From: Streptomyces sp. NRRL S-1022
GTDB taxonomy: Bacteria > Actinomycetota > Actinomycetes > Streptomycetales > Streptomycetaceae
DNA length: 64,000 nucleotides
Assembly: GCF_000720135.1 (NCBI RefSeq)
Contig: NZ_JOIU01000007.1
Location: 124,001 to 188,000, forward strand
Direction: 5' to 3'
This document shows positions 9,216-18,001 of this stretch, piece after piece. The notes under the pieces were generated by a model. That model had not been told where the DNA came from, made no database searches, and was given only the letters and a program-made list of their open reading frames with translations. The position numbers were made by a program, and so were the translations under genes. The number at the start of each line of letters is the position of its first letter. Positions within the stretch are counted from its first letter, which is position 1.

Positions 9216-9860
9216 TCAGCGCTCCAGGTGGACCCGGCCGCCGACCTCGGTCCACCCGTGCGGCTGGGGCGCGGTGAGGATCTGCGAGCCCCGGCCCTGG
9301 GTGATGTTGAGGGCCCGGCCCAGCTGCTCGGTGAGGAGCAGGGCGGCCGCACCGGTGGCCTCGTCCTCCTCGATGCCGTCGTCGCGCCCCGGGAAGGCGC
9401 GGGCCCGGATCCGTCCGGCGGCCTCGTCCTCCCAGGCCCAGGCGTAGATCCACTCCCCCTTCGGCGGCACCGGGAGCGCGTCCACCTCGGCGGCGCTCGC
9501 GTACTGGCGCAGGGTGCGTGGCGGCACCCACTCGGCGCGGGCCTCGATCCAGCTGAACTCGCCGTCCAGCCGGGTCCCGACGACCCCGGCCGGGGTGACC
9601 AGTTCGGGTACGTCGAGCAGCCAGGCCGTGCCCACGCAGGGGTGACCGGCGAAGGGCAGGCGCAGCGTGGGGGTGTAGATGTCGATCACTCCGCGCTCGG
9701 GGTCGTCCACGAACACGGTCTCGCTGAAGCCGAGCTTGGCCGCCAGCTCCTGCCGGTCGCTCCGCTCGGGCAGCACCGAGCCGTCACGGACGACGCCCAG
9801 CTCGTTGCCGTAGCCGCCGTCAGGCCCGCAGAAGACGCGGAGTACGTCGTAGTCAGTCAC
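9216..9860 (-). CDS. PhzF-family isomerase-like protein
   Basis: 214 residues from a GTG at 9860; the open frame further upstream covers the divergent efeO gene and is not coding. PhzF proteins are cytoplasmic diaminopimelate-epimerase-fold enzymes. Family features here are YGNELGVV near the start, the LPFAGHPCVGTAWLL core motif, and EDEATGAAALLL with NITQGRGSQI in the second half. It is about 50-80 residues shorter than usual, mainly in the middle. The Glu normally found just before the GN element (E45 in PhzF) is not obvious, so the activity could differ. No good ribosome-binding site is seen. Confidence 0.8.
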   Translation of the reverse strand: MTDYDVLRVFCGPDGGYGNELGVVRDGSVLPERSDRQELAAKLGFSETVFVDDPERGVIDIYTPTLRLPFAGHPCVGTAWLLDVPELVTPAGVVGTRLDGEFSWIEARAEWVPPRTLRQYASAAEVDALPVPPKGEWIYAWAWEDEAAGRIRARAFPGRDDGIEEDEATGAAALLLTEQLGRALNITQGRGSQILTAPQPHGWTEVGGRVHLER

Positions 9861-9998
9861 CGGGAAATTGAAACATCGCGGGCCGGCCCCGCTTGGCGCC
9901 GCCTTTGCCGTCCGTTGCCGTCTCTTTTGAGACATCGCGATCAAGCCGTGTCCGTGGTCTTCCCGTGAGAGCTGAATCACGACCCCGGCGGATATGGG

Positions 9999-10034
9999 TG
10001 AGGTTAGCCTCATGTAAGTTAGGGCAGCCTCACC
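9999..10034 (+). promoter_or_regulatory. Candidate iron-regulator (DmdR/IdeR-type) box upstream of efeO
   Basis: TGAGGTTAGCCTCA (9999-10012) is an inverted repeat whose core resembles half of the established actinobacterial iron box TTAGGTTAGGCTAACCTAA. A second related element, TTAGGGCAGCCTCACC, follows at once. It lies 25-60 bp before the efeO start, where iron-loaded DmdR1 would be expected to repress. The match is partial, so this is a candidate. Confidence 0.5.
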
Positions 10035-10058
10035 AGACCAGATCCGCTTGGAGCCTGC

Positions 10059-11195
10059 ATGCGCGCCGTCCGACTGACCGTCACCGCCGCCGCCACCGCG
10101 GCGGCTCTGACCGCCCTCTCGGCCTGCACCGCGAAAAGCGATGCCAAGGACGGTGACGCCATCCAGGTCACGGCCGCCGACTCCGCGTGCAAGACCTCCA
10201 GCACGTCCGTGCCGGCCGGCCAGGTGACCCTGAAGATCGAGAACAAGGGTTCCAAGGCCACCGAGGTCGAGATCCTGTTCCCGGACGACCGGATCGTCTC
10301 CGAGAAGGAGAACATCGGCCCCGGCACCAAGTACACGCTCACCGCCGAGGTGAAGGCCGGCGCGTACGAGATCGCCTGCCGGCCCGGCATGAAGGGCCAC
10401 GGCATCCGGCAGAAGCTGACCGTGACCGGCGGCGGCAGCACCGCCGAGCGGGACCCGAAGCTGGACTCGGCCGTCGCCGAGTACCGCCGGTACGCCCAGG
10501 AGCAGGCCGACGAGACGCTGCCGAAGGCCGAGACCTTCGTGAAGGCGGTCGAGGCCGGCGACCTGGACGCCGCGAAGAAGGCCTACGGCCTCTCCCGCCT
10601 CGGCTGGGAGCGCACCGAGCCGGTCGCCGAGTCCTTCGGTGACATCGACCCGAAGGTCGACGTCCGCGAGGACGGCCTGGAGGACGGCCAGAAGTGGACC
10701 GGCTGGCACCGGCTGGAGAAGGCCCTCTGGCACGACAAGAAGATCGGCGCCGAGGAGAAGGCCCTCGCCGGCCGGCTGCTGACCGACCTCAAGGACTGGC
10801 AGGGCCGGGTCGGCAAGGCCGAGATCACCCCGACCTCCATGGCCAACGGCGCCAAGGAGCTGCTGGACGAGGTCGCCACCGGCAAGGTCACCGGCGAGGA
10901 GGACCGCTACGCCCACACCGACCTGGTCGACTTCAAGGGCAACGTCGAGGGCGCCCAGAAGGCGTACGAGCTGCTGAAGCCGGTCGCCGCGAAGAACGAC
11001 CCGGCGCTGGCCAAGGAACTGGACAAGCAGTTCGCGGCGCTGGACACGCTGCTCGACACGTACCGCTCGGACAAGAACGCGTACGACTTCGTCTCCTACG
11101 ACAAGGTCACCAAGGACCAGCGCAAGGAGCTGTCGGACGCGGTGAACGCGCTCGCCGAGCCGCTGTCCAAGCTCGCCGCCGCGGTCGCGAAGTAA
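10059..11195 (+). CDS. efeO: EfeO-type periplasmic iron-uptake lipoprotein
   Basis: 378 residues exported and lipid-anchored: the signal peptide ends in the lipobox LSAC with Cys at residue 23. An N-terminal cupredoxin-like domain is followed by a peptidase-M75/imelysin helical domain carrying the HxxE motif (WHRLEKALW, near residue 222). EfeO is thought to bind extracellular iron and hand it to the EfeU permease. It is first in an efeO-efeB-efeU operon: efeB starts 17 bp downstream. A possible iron box lies just upstream. Confidence 0.93.
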   Translation: MRAVRLTVTAAATAAALTALSACTAKSDAKDGDAIQVTAADSACKTSSTSVPAGQVTLKIENKGSKATEVEILFPDDRIVSEKENIGPGTKYTLTAEVKAGAYEIACRPGMKGHGIRQKLTVTGGGSTAERDPKLDSAVAEYRRYAQEQADETLPKAETFVKAVEAGDLDAAKKAYGLSRLGWERTEPVAESFGDIDPKVDVREDGLEDGQKWTGWHRLEKALWHDKKIGAEEKALAGRLLTDLKDWQGRVGKAEITPTSMANGAKELLDEVATGKVTGEEDRYAHTDLVDFKGNVEGAQKAYELLKPVAAKNDPALAKELDKQFAALDTLLDTYRSDKNAYDFVSYDKVTKDQRKELSDAVNALAEPLSKLAAAVAK

Positions 11196-11212
11196 GCAAG
11201 GGGGACAGGGCG

Positions 11213-12469
11213 ATGACCGAGACCCAGGAGACCCAGGCCGCTCCGTCGCGCCGCGCGCTGATCGGCTGGGGCGGTGCCGGGCTCGCGCTCGGGGCCGCCG
11301 CGGCCGGCGGGGCCGTGGCGATGGCCAGGACGGGCGACGACATGGACCCGGCCGCCGCCGAGACCGGTGGCGCGGTGGAGTTCCACGGCGCCCACCAGGC
11401 CGGCATCGCCACCCCGGTGCAGGACCGGCTGCACTTCGCCGCGTTCGACGTGAAGACCGGGGACCGCGACGAGTTCGTGCAGATGCTCAAGGACTGGACC
11501 GACGCGGCCCGCCGGATGACCGCGGGCAAGCCGGTCGGCGAGGGCGCCTACGGCGGGCTCGCCGAGGCCCCGCCGGACGACACCGGCGAGGCGCTGGGGC
11601 TCAAGCCGTCCCGGCTGACCCTGACCATCGGGTTCGGCCCGTCGCTGTTCGACAAGTTCGGGCTGCAGGACCGGCGGCCCGAGGCCCTGGTCGACCTGCC
11701 CAAGTTCCCCGGCGACAACCTGGACCGGTCCCGCACCGGCGGCGACCTGTGCGTCCAGGCCTGCTCCGACGATCCGCAGGTCGCCGTGCACGCCATCCGC
11801 AACCTCGCCCGCATCGGCTTCGGCAAGGTCGCCATCCGCTGGTCCCAGCTCGGCTTCGGCAAGACCTCCTCCACCACCCCGGACGCGCAGACCCCGCGCA
11901 ACCTGATGGGCTTCAAGGACGGCACCCGCAACATCGCGGGCACCGAGACCGGCCGGCTGAAGGAGTTCGTGTGGGTCGGCGGCGAGGACGGACCGGACTG
12001 GATGACCGGCGGGTCGTACCTGGTCGCCCGGCGCATCCGGATGAACATCGAGACCTGGGACCGCACCTCGCTCCAGGAGCAGGAGGACGTGTTCGGCCGG
12101 GACAAGCGCGAGGGTGCCCCGGTCGGCAAGGCCAAGGAGCACGACGAGCCGTTCCTGAAGGCGATGAAGCCGGACGCGCACGTGCGACTCGCGCACCCCG
12201 ACTCCAACAACGGGATCACCATCCTGCGCCGGGGCTACTCCTTCACCGACGGCACCGACGGTCTCGGCCGGCTGGACGCGGGTCTGTTCTTCCTCGCCTA
12301 CCAGCGGGACGTGCGCAAGGGGTTCATCCCGCTCCAGCGCAGCCTCGCCGCGCACGACGCGCTCAACGAGTACATCCAGCACGTGGGTTCGGCGGTCTTC
12401 GCGGTCCCGCCCGGCGTCCGGGACTCCGGCGACTGGTGGGGCCGCACGCTGTTCTCGAAGGAGGCGTAG
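11213..12469 (+). CDS. efeB: Dyp-type haem peroxidase / deferrochelatase EfeB
   Basis: 418 residues from the ATG at 11213, which follows AAGGGGGACAGGGCG. The N-terminus carries a twin-arginine signal (SRRALIGWGGAG) and a hydrophobic stretch, so the folded haem protein should be exported by Tat. The family motif GxxDG appears as GFKDGTRN near residue 233, and a C-terminal His lies in RLAHPDSNN. EfeB oxidises ferrous iron or releases iron from haem outside the membrane, next to EfeO. The efeU ribosome-binding site lies inside its last codons, which couples the two genes. Confidence 0.94.
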   Translation: MTETQETQAAPSRRALIGWGGAGLALGAAAAGGAVAMARTGDDMDPAAAETGGAVEFHGAHQAGIATPVQDRLHFAAFDVKTGDRDEFVQMLKDWTDAARRMTAGKPVGEGAYGGLAEAPPDDTGEALGLKPSRLTLTIGFGPSLFDKFGLQDRRPEALVDLPKFPGDNLDRSRTGGDLCVQACSDDPQVAVHAIRNLARIGFGKVAIRWSQLGFGKTSSTTPDAQTPRNLMGFKDGTRNIAGTETGRLKEFVWVGGEDGPDWMTGGSYLVARRIRMNIETWDRTSLQEQEDVFGRDKREGAPVGKAKEHDEPFLKAMKPDAHVRLAHPDSNNGITILRRGYSFTDGTDGLGRLDAGLFFLAYQRDVRKGFIPLQRSLAAHDALNEYIQHVGSAVFAVPPGVRDSGDWWGRTLFSKEA

Positions 12470-12472
12470 CCC

Positions 12473-13345
12473 GTGTTCTCCAACTACCTGATCGGCCTGC
12501 GCGAGGGGCTGGAGGCGTCGCTCGTCGTCTGCATCCTGATCGCCTACCTGGTCAAGACCGGCCGCAAGGACGCCCTGCGGCCGATCTGGATCGGCATCGG
12601 CATCGCGATCGCCATCGCCATGGGCTTCGGCTGCGCCCTGGAGTTCGGCTCGCAGGAGCTGACCTTCCAGGCGCAGGAGGCCCTCGGCGGCTCCCTGTCG
12701 ATCGTCGCCGTGGGCCTGGTCACCTGGATGGTGTTCTGGATGCGGCGCACCGCCCGGCACCTGAAGTCGGAGCTGCACGGCAAGCTGGACGCGGCCCTCG
12801 CGCTCGGCACGGGCGCGCTGGTCGCCACCGCGTTCCTCGCGGTCGGCCGGGAGGGGCTGGAGACCGCGCTGTTCGTGTGGGCGTCGGTGCACGCGGCCTC
12901 CGACGGCACCCCGCGCCCGCTGGTCGGGGTCGCCCTCGGCCTCGCCACGGCGGTGCTCCTCGGCTGGCTGTTCTACCGGGGCGCCCTGAAGATCAACCTG
13001 GCCAAGTTCTTCACCTGGACCGGCGGCATGCTGGTCGTGGTCGCGGCGGGCGTGCTCGCGTACGGCTTCCACGACCTCCAGGAGGCCGGCTGGGTCCCGG
13101 GCATCAACCACCTGGCCTTCGACATCAGCGGCACCATCCCGCCGGACAGCTGGTACGGCACCCTGCTCAAGGGCGTCTTCAACTTCCAGCCGGATCCGAC
13201 GGTCGTCCAGATCACGGTGTGGGCGCTGTACCTGGTCCCGGTGCTCGCGCTGTTCCTCTCCCCGGTAGGGTTCGCCTCCGGGAAGGGGAAGGTGAAGGAG
13301 CCCGATGACCAGGGAACGCAGCCGTCAGCGGCGTCGCAGGCGTGA
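12473..13345 (+). CDS. efeU: EfeU/FTR1-family iron permease
   Basis: A 290-residue permease with about seven membrane helices. Both iron-binding REGLE motifs are present, REGLEASL near residue 10 and REGLETAL near 125, as in FTR1 and EfeU. It moves iron delivered by EfeO and oxidised by EfeB. The GTG start lies 3 bp after efeB and uses GGAGG within the efeB end. The gene overlaps the following lipoprotein gene by 41 bp. The order O-B-U with the permease last differs from the enterobacterial U-O-B order. Confidence 0.95.
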   Translation: MFSNYLIGLREGLEASLVVCILIAYLVKTGRKDALRPIWIGIGIAIAIAMGFGCALEFGSQELTFQAQEALGGSLSIVAVGLVTWMVFWMRRTARHLKSELHGKLDAALALGTGALVATAFLAVGREGLETALFVWASVHAASDGTPRPLVGVALGLATAVLLGWLFYRGALKINLAKFFTWTGGMLVVVAAGVLAYGFHDLQEAGWVPGINHLAFDISGTIPPDSWYGTLLKGVFNFQPDPTVVQITVWALYLVPVLALFLSPVGFASGKGKVKEPDDQGTQPSAASQA

Positions 13346-14297
13346 CCGGAACGCACTCATAGCGGCCTCGCTGACCGCTTTGTCGCTGACCGCGAGCGGA
13401 TGCGTGGTGGTGCACGGGGAGCGTGTCGTGCTCCCCGCGAGCACCCGCGCCGAGGCCGCCGAGGCACTCACCGCCTTCACGACCGCGTACAACAAGGCCG
13501 ACAAGGCCTTCGACAGCTCCCTGGACGCGCCCTACGTCACCGGCGCCGTGGCCGACATCGACTCCGCCCGGCTGCGGGCCGGGCACGTCAACAGCCCGTC
13601 CGGGAACCGGGCCCACGCGCCGCTGAAGCTGACGGACGTGAAGTACACGATCCCGAAGAAGGCCGGCTGGCCGCGCTGGTTCGTCGCCGACGGGCTGGGC
13701 AACAAGGGCGGGAACTTCCGCTGGGTGCTGGTGTTCACCCGCAACGACCTCGGCGAGCGGTGGCAGGTGAGCTATCTGACGCTGATGGCGCCCGGCACCG
13801 TACCGGAGTTCAGGAAGGACGCGGACGGCTGGGCCGAGGCGGTACCGGCCGACACGACGCAACTGGCCGTCCGGCCGGACGAGCTGAGCAGGACGTACGC
13901 CGCCTACCTGAAGAGCGGCGGGCGGGCCTTCGCGGACGGCCGCGACACCAGCGGGCTGCGCGCGGACCGCAGGAAGGCGGCGGAGAAGCCGGGCCTGGTC
14001 CGGCAGTTCATCGACGAACCCCTCACCCACCGCGACTACGCGCCGCTCGCGCTGCGCACGGCGGACGGCGGGGCGCTGGTGTTCTTCACCACCCACCACT
14101 ACGAGAAGCAGACCGCCTACACCGGCGGCTCCGTGTCGGTCCCGAACAAGGACGTGCAGGCGCTGGTCAAGGGCGAGGCGAAGCAGTCCCTGACGCTGGA
14201 GTCGATCGCCAACGAGGCCGTGCTCGACCCGGCCGGCAGCGGCCCGGTGCGGATGCTGGGGCGCGTGCAGGGCCTGACGGCCGCGCAGGGCGAATAA
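13305..14297 (+). CDS. Putative lipoprotein downstream of efeU
   Basis: 330 residues. A very basic N-region (RERSRQRRRRRDR) is followed by a hydrophobic stretch and the lipobox TASGC, so this is probably an exported lipoprotein. The rest is soluble, without a family I can name. It contains a WRWFVADG-like mid-section (GWPRWFVADGL) and a FFTTHHYEKQ segment. It overlaps efeU by 41 bp in another frame and has its own GAAGGAG site inside efeU, so it is probably translated from the efe mRNA. A role in iron uptake is inferred from position only. Confidence 0.75.
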   Translation: MTRERSRQRRRRRDRNALIAASLTALSLTASGCVVVHGERVVLPASTRAEAAEALTAFTTAYNKADKAFDSSLDAPYVTGAVADIDSARLRAGHVNSPSGNRAHAPLKLTDVKYTIPKKAGWPRWFVADGLGNKGGNFRWVLVFTRNDLGERWQVSYLTLMAPGTVPEFRKDADGWAEAVPADTTQLAVRPDELSRTYAAYLKSGGRAFADGRDTSGLRADRRKAAEKPGLVRQFIDEPLTHRDYAPLALRTADGGALVFFTTHHYEKQTAYTGGSVSVPNKDVQALVKGEAKQSLTLESIANEAVLDPAGSGPVRMLGRVQGLTAAQGE

Positions 14298-14309
14298 CCG
14301 GCCGGCCCG

Positions 14310-15047
14310 TCAGCGGTGCAGGGGCCAGGCCGCGCCCTGGTGGCCGGCTCCGGTGCCCACGTGCCGGGCGCAGGCGTCGGTGAGTGTCTCCAGCAGGGTG
14401 AGCGGGTCGGGCAGCGCGTGCTCCGGGCCGCGCAGCCAGCGCACCTGCCGGTCCGCGTCACCGGGCAGCCGCGCGGGCGGTACGAGGACGTAGGAACCCC
14501 GGCAGTGCCAGCGCAGGCCGGGGTGCTCGTCCATCGTCTCCGGGTGGCAGTCCAGCTCGCACGGCCACCACTCGTCCTCGTCCTCGGGGGTGCCCCGGGT
14601 GAGGGTGAAGAACAGCATGCGGCCGTCGTCGCTCTCGGCGACCGGTCCGACCTCGACGCCGGAGCCGAGCAGCCGCTCCAGGGCCTCCCGGCCCGCCTCC
14701 AGCGGCACGTCCAGCACGTCGTGGACCATGCCGGTGGCGGTGATGAAGTTCGCCTCCGGCTGGTGCCGGGCCCAGCGCTCGATCTGGGCGCGGTCGGTGG
14801 TGGACTGCGTCTGCCAGGCGAACGACACCGGATGCCGGGCGGGGGTGGGACAGCCCACGCGGTCGCAGGAGCAGCGGTAACCGTCGGTGGGGTGCGCGGC
14901 GGGGGCGAGGGGCAGTCCCGCCGCGGCGGCGCCGAGCAGCAGGGCCTCACGGCCGCCTTCGTCGGCGGCCTCCTGCGGGCGGCGTCCGAGCAGCCACTGG
15001 GAGAGTTTGCCCTGCCGGCCGCTCCGGCCGCCGAACGTCGCGCTCAT
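14310..15047 (-). CDS. Bifunctional primase/polymerase-like (prim-pol) domain protein
   Basis: A soluble protein of 245 residues. The N-terminal region has a Cys/His-rich element (YRCSCDRVGCPTPARHPV) followed by WARHQPEANFI, a layout typical of Streptomyces proteins assigned to the prim-pol N-terminal family. Prim-pol proteins make primers, but the free-standing actinobacterial ones have not been tied to replication. The catalytic D-x-D pair is not obvious here: after the VLDVP stretch I see E-A-G-R. It may therefore be a non-catalytic relative. It is convergent with the efe-operon lipoprotein gene. Confidence 0.65.
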   Translation of the reverse strand: MSATFGGRSGRQGKLSQWLLGRRPQEAADEGGREALLLGAAAAGLPLAPAAHPTDGYRCSCDRVGCPTPARHPVSFAWQTQSTTDRAQIERWARHQPEANFITATGMVHDVLDVPLEAGREALERLLGSGVEVGPVAESDDGRMLFFTLTRGTPEDEDEWWPCELDCHPETMDEHPGLRWHCRGSYVLVPPARLPGDADRQVRWLRGPEHALPDPLTLLETLTDACARHVGTGAGHQGAAWPLHR

Positions 15048-15149
15048 CTATCCCCTCGCCTCGCTGTTGTGCGGACAGCATGCCCTATCGTCCCATCTTC
15101 ACGTGCTTCGGGGGTCTGGAATCCGGCGGAACCGGGGGGCGGGCGGTGG

Positions 15150-15764
15150 TCAGCGGGGCGCGAGTCCGTGCAGGGCGTACTCGACGAGGGTGTCCGTGTA
15201 CGCGTACGAGACCGGCCCGGTCCGCTGCAGCCAGCGCTGGGCGAGCGGCGAGACGAACAGTTCCAGGGCGATCCGGGGATCGACGTCGTGCCGTACCTGC
15301 CCGGCCTCCCGCGCGGAGCGCAGGCGGGCCACGTACAGCTGGAGCTGCGGTTCGAGGAGGGTGCCGACGACCTCGCGGCCGAGCTGCTCGTTGACGAGGC
15401 CTTCCGCGGCCAGCGCCCGGGAGGGCGCCTCGAAGCGCGGGTCGAGCAGCTGGTCCACCGTGATCCGCAGCACGGTCTTGAGGTCGGCGGCGAGGTCACC
15501 GGTGTCCGGGATGGCGTACGGCTCCTGGCCGGCGTCCCGGGCCGCCTGCCGGGACAGGTCGAGGAACGCCTCCAGCAGGACGTCCGCCTTGGAGGACCAC
15601 CAGCGGTAGATGGTCTGCTTGCCGACGCCGGCGCGGGCGGCGATCCCTTCGACGGTGGTCCTCGGGTAGCCGACCTCCCCGACCAGGGCGAGGGCGGCGG
15701 CGTAGATCGCCCTGCGGGACTTCTCGCTGCGGCGGGTGGCGTCGGGGGCGGGCTTGTCGACCAT
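15150..15764 (-). CDS. TetR-family transcriptional regulator
   Basis: 204 residues. The N-terminal helix-turn-helix is clear: GYPRTTVEGIAARAGVGK then QTIYRWWSSKADVL (residues about 32-66). The C-terminal ligand domain ends in LFVSPLAQRWL, typical of the TetR_C_11-like group. It probably represses an efflux or modifying gene, and the target is not obvious from its neighbours. A TACTTT box lies 7 nt before the ATG, so it may be leaderless. The Rsm22-type gene lies 31 bp upstream on the same strand. Confidence 0.9.
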   Translation of the reverse strand: MVDKPAPDATRRSEKSRRAIYAAALALVGEVGYPRTTVEGIAARAGVGKQTIYRWWSSKADVLLEAFLDLSRQAARDAGQEPYAIPDTGDLAADLKTVLRITVDQLLDPRFEAPSRALAAEGLVNEQLGREVVGTLLEPQLQLYVARLRSAREAGQVRHDVDPRIALELFVSPLAQRWLQRTGPVSYAYTDTLVEYALHGLAPR

Positions 15765-15795
15765 GGGGTCGAAAGTAACAAGCCGCGGCGGCGGG

Positions 15796-16773
15796 CTACG
15801 ACGCGGAGCCGTACGGCGGCCAGGCGTCGCCCCAGTCGGCGTCCCGGGCCGCCTTGTACAGCTCGCCGTGGCGCTTGGTGACCGTCGTGCGGCTCAGCCG
15901 CTCCTCGGCCCCGCACAGGTCGAGCAGCACCTGGCCCTTGCGGATCTGCGGGCGGCGGACCACCCGGGCCGGGGCCGGCTCCGCGGGCAGCCGGGTCGCG
16001 GCGACGTAGCTGAACTTCTCGTCCTCGTACGCCAGCGAGCCGCCCTTGACCTGGCGGTGCAGGGAGGAGCGGCCGACCCGGGCGGAGAAGTGGCACCAGT
16101 CCGTGCCGGGCGCGATGGGGCAGGCGGCGCTGTGCGGGCAGGGGGCGGCGACGCGGAAACCGGCCCGGATCAGCCGGTCGCGGGCCTCGATGATCCGTCC
16201 GTAGCCGGCCGGGGTGCCGGCCTCGACGATGACGACGGTCCGCGCGGCGCCGGCGGCGGCGTCGACGAGGGCTGCGCGGTCGGGTCCGGCGAGTTCGTTG
16301 AGGACGTACGACACCGTGACCAGGTCGGTGTCGTCGAGTGCGAGGTCGGCGCCGATCCGGGCGCGCTGCCAGCGGGCGTCCCCGAGGTCCGGGTGGGCGG
16401 CGGCGAGCTGCCGGCCCAGGGTGAGGGCGGGCTCGGCCCAGTCCAGCACGGTGACGGCGCGCGCGCCGGGCCAGGTCTCCGCCACGGCCCAGGTCGCGGC
16501 GCCGGTGCCGCCGCCGATGTCGACGTGGCTGCCGGGGGTCCAGCCGGGGACGGTGGCCGCGAACGCCTCCAGTGCGGAGCGGACCGCTTCGAAAGTGGCC
16601 GGCATGCGGTAGGCGGCGTACGCGGCGACGTCGGCGCGGTCGCGCAGGATCGGCGCGTGGGTGGGGGTGTCGCCGCGGTAGTGGGTGATCAGGCGGTCCA
16701 CGGCGGCGGTCACCTCCGTGGGGGGCAGACCGTCCAGCAGCTCGGCCAGCGCGGTGCGCAGGGGGTCGTTCAC
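15796..16773 (-). CDS. Rsm22-type small-ribosomal-subunit methyltransferase-like protein
   Basis: 325 residues. A SAM-binding Rossmann core with VDIGGGTGAATWA (residues about 84-96) is followed by VTVSYVLNEL, a typical Rsm22 stretch. VIVEAGTPAGYGRIIEARD comes next, and then a cysteine cluster (CPHSAACPI and DWCHF) that in Rsm22/METTL17 proteins binds a metal or Fe-S cluster. Rsm22 proteins associate with the small ribosomal subunit; whether they methylate rRNA is unsettled. TAGAAT (16780-16785) lies 6 nt before the GTG start, pointing to a leaderless mRNA. Confidence 0.85.
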   Translation of the reverse strand: MNDPLRTALAELLDGLPPTEVTAAVDRLITHYRGDTPTHAPILRDRADVAAYAAYRMPATFEAVRSALEAFAATVPGWTPGSHVDIGGGTGAATWAVAETWPGARAVTVLDWAEPALTLGRQLAAAHPDLGDARWQRARIGADLALDDTDLVTVSYVLNELAGPDRAALVDAAAGAARTVVIVEAGTPAGYGRIIEARDRLIRAGFRVAAPCPHSAACPIAPGTDWCHFSARVGRSSLHRQVKGGSLAYEDEKFSYVAATRLPAEPAPARVVRRPQIRKGQVLLDLCGAEERLSRTTVTKRHGELYKAARDADWGDAWPPYGSAS

Positions 16774-16819
16774 CCGGTGATTCTATGGCGCCCGGCTCCG
16801 GTGCCGGCACGTCCGGGGG

Positions 16820-18001
16820 TCAGACCACCGCCTTGGCCAGGAGCGTCGCCAGGGTCGCCCGGGGGACGTGCTCCGGGTGGCGGCGGCGGGGGTGGACCGT
16901 GTTGGCCAGGAGGATCAGGAAGGTGTCCGTGGCCGGGTCGAGGATCAGGGACGTGCCGGTGAAGCCGGTGTGGCCCGCCGCGCCGCGGCCCGCCAGCTCG
17001 CCCATGAACCACGGCTGGTCCAGGGCGAAGCCCAGCCCGGGCGGGGTGAACAGCAGTTCCACGAAGTCGGGGCCGAGGATGCGCGCGGGACCGTAGGAGC
17101 CGCCGGCGAGCAGGGTGCGGCAGAAGACGGCCAGGTCGGGCCCGGTGGAGAACAGGCCGGCGTGGCCCGCGACCCCGCCGAGCGCCCAGGCGTTCTCGTC
17201 GTGGACCACGCCCCGCAGCATCCCCCGGTCGGCCTTGGCCCAGGGCCGCCGCTGGTCCTCGGTGGCCGCGGCGCCGGGGCAGGGCCCGAACGCGGTGGCG
17301 GTCATGCCGAGCGGCCGGGTGATGCCGTCGCGGACGAGCACGTCGAGGGTGCGGCCGGTGATGCGCTCCAGGACGTACTGGAGCAGGAGCATGTTGAGGT
17401 CGGAGTAGAGGTGGCGGCCCGGCTCGGCGGACGGGGCCTCGGCGCGCAGCAGGTCCAGGCGGGTGGCGTCGTCGGCGCAGTCGTACAGGGGCAGTTCGGG
17501 GCGCAGACCGGAGGTGTGGGTGAGCAGCTGCCGTACGGTGATGCCGTGCGCGGCGGCGGCGTGGAAGTCGGGCAGGTAGTCGCCGATCCGGGCGTCCATG
17601 CCGAGGGTGCCGCGCTCGATCTGCTGCACGGCGGCGACGGACGTGAACAGCTTGGTGAGGGAGGCCAGGTCGAAGGGGGTGCCGAGGGTGGCCGGGACCC
17701 GGGCGGCCGGCGGCAGTTCCACTCCGGTGCCGGTCTCGGGGTCGTAGGAGGCGTAGCGCACCGCCCAGCCGGTGGCCTCGGCGACGGCGATCACGGGGCC
17801 GCGGCCGGCCAGCACGACGGCTCCGGCCGCCCAGGGGCGGGCGCCGACGGTGAGGGCGTGCACCTCCTCGACCAGATGCCCGAGCGCGACGGGGTCGAGC
17901 CCGGCTCGTTCCGGTGTGCCGGTGCGCAGTCTCGGTGCGCTCAGCTCTCGTCTCCCTCCGACCCGGCACGGGTGGTCTCCCGTGCCGTCCAGGGACGGCA
18001 C
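16820..18001 (-). CDS. Serine hydrolase of the beta-lactamase class C / esterase family
   Basis: About 393 residues if started at the only ATG (18001), which overlaps the upstream exporter gene by 61 bp. An alternative CTG at 17944 would begin LSAPRLRTGTPERAGLDP directly at that gene's stop. SLTK (about 114-117 from the ATG) is the SxxK nucleophile motif, and YSDLN supplies the second motif. A C-terminal GHTGFTGTS is the KTG equivalent. There is no signal peptide, so it is a cytoplasmic esterase or amidase more likely than a secreted beta-lactamase. It is probably co-transcribed with the exporter. Confidence 0.85.
   Translation of the reverse strand: MPSLDGTGDHPCRVGGRRELSAPRLRTGTPERAGLDPVALGHLVEEVHALTVGARPWAAGAVVLAGRGPVIAVAEATGWAVRYASYDPETGTGVELPPAARVPATLGTPFDLASLTKLFTSVAAVQQIERGTLGMDARIGDYLPDFHAAAAHGITVRQLLTHTSGLRPELPLYDCADDATRLDLLRAEAPSAEPGRHLYSDLNMLLLQYVLERITGRTLDVLVRDGITRPLGMTATAFGPCPGAAATEDQRRPWAKADRGMLRGVVHDENAWALGGVAGHAGLFSTGPDLAVFCRTLLAGGSYGPARILGPDFVELLFTPPGLGFALDQPWFMGELAGRGAAGHTGFTGTSLILDPATDTFLILLANTVHPRRRHPEHVPRATLATLLAKAVV

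Noticed and set aside
10694..11212. Upstream extension of the efeB frame through efeO
   Set aside because: The ATG at 11213 with a Tat signal is the proper start; the upstream part is out of frame with efeO and Arg/Gly-rich.
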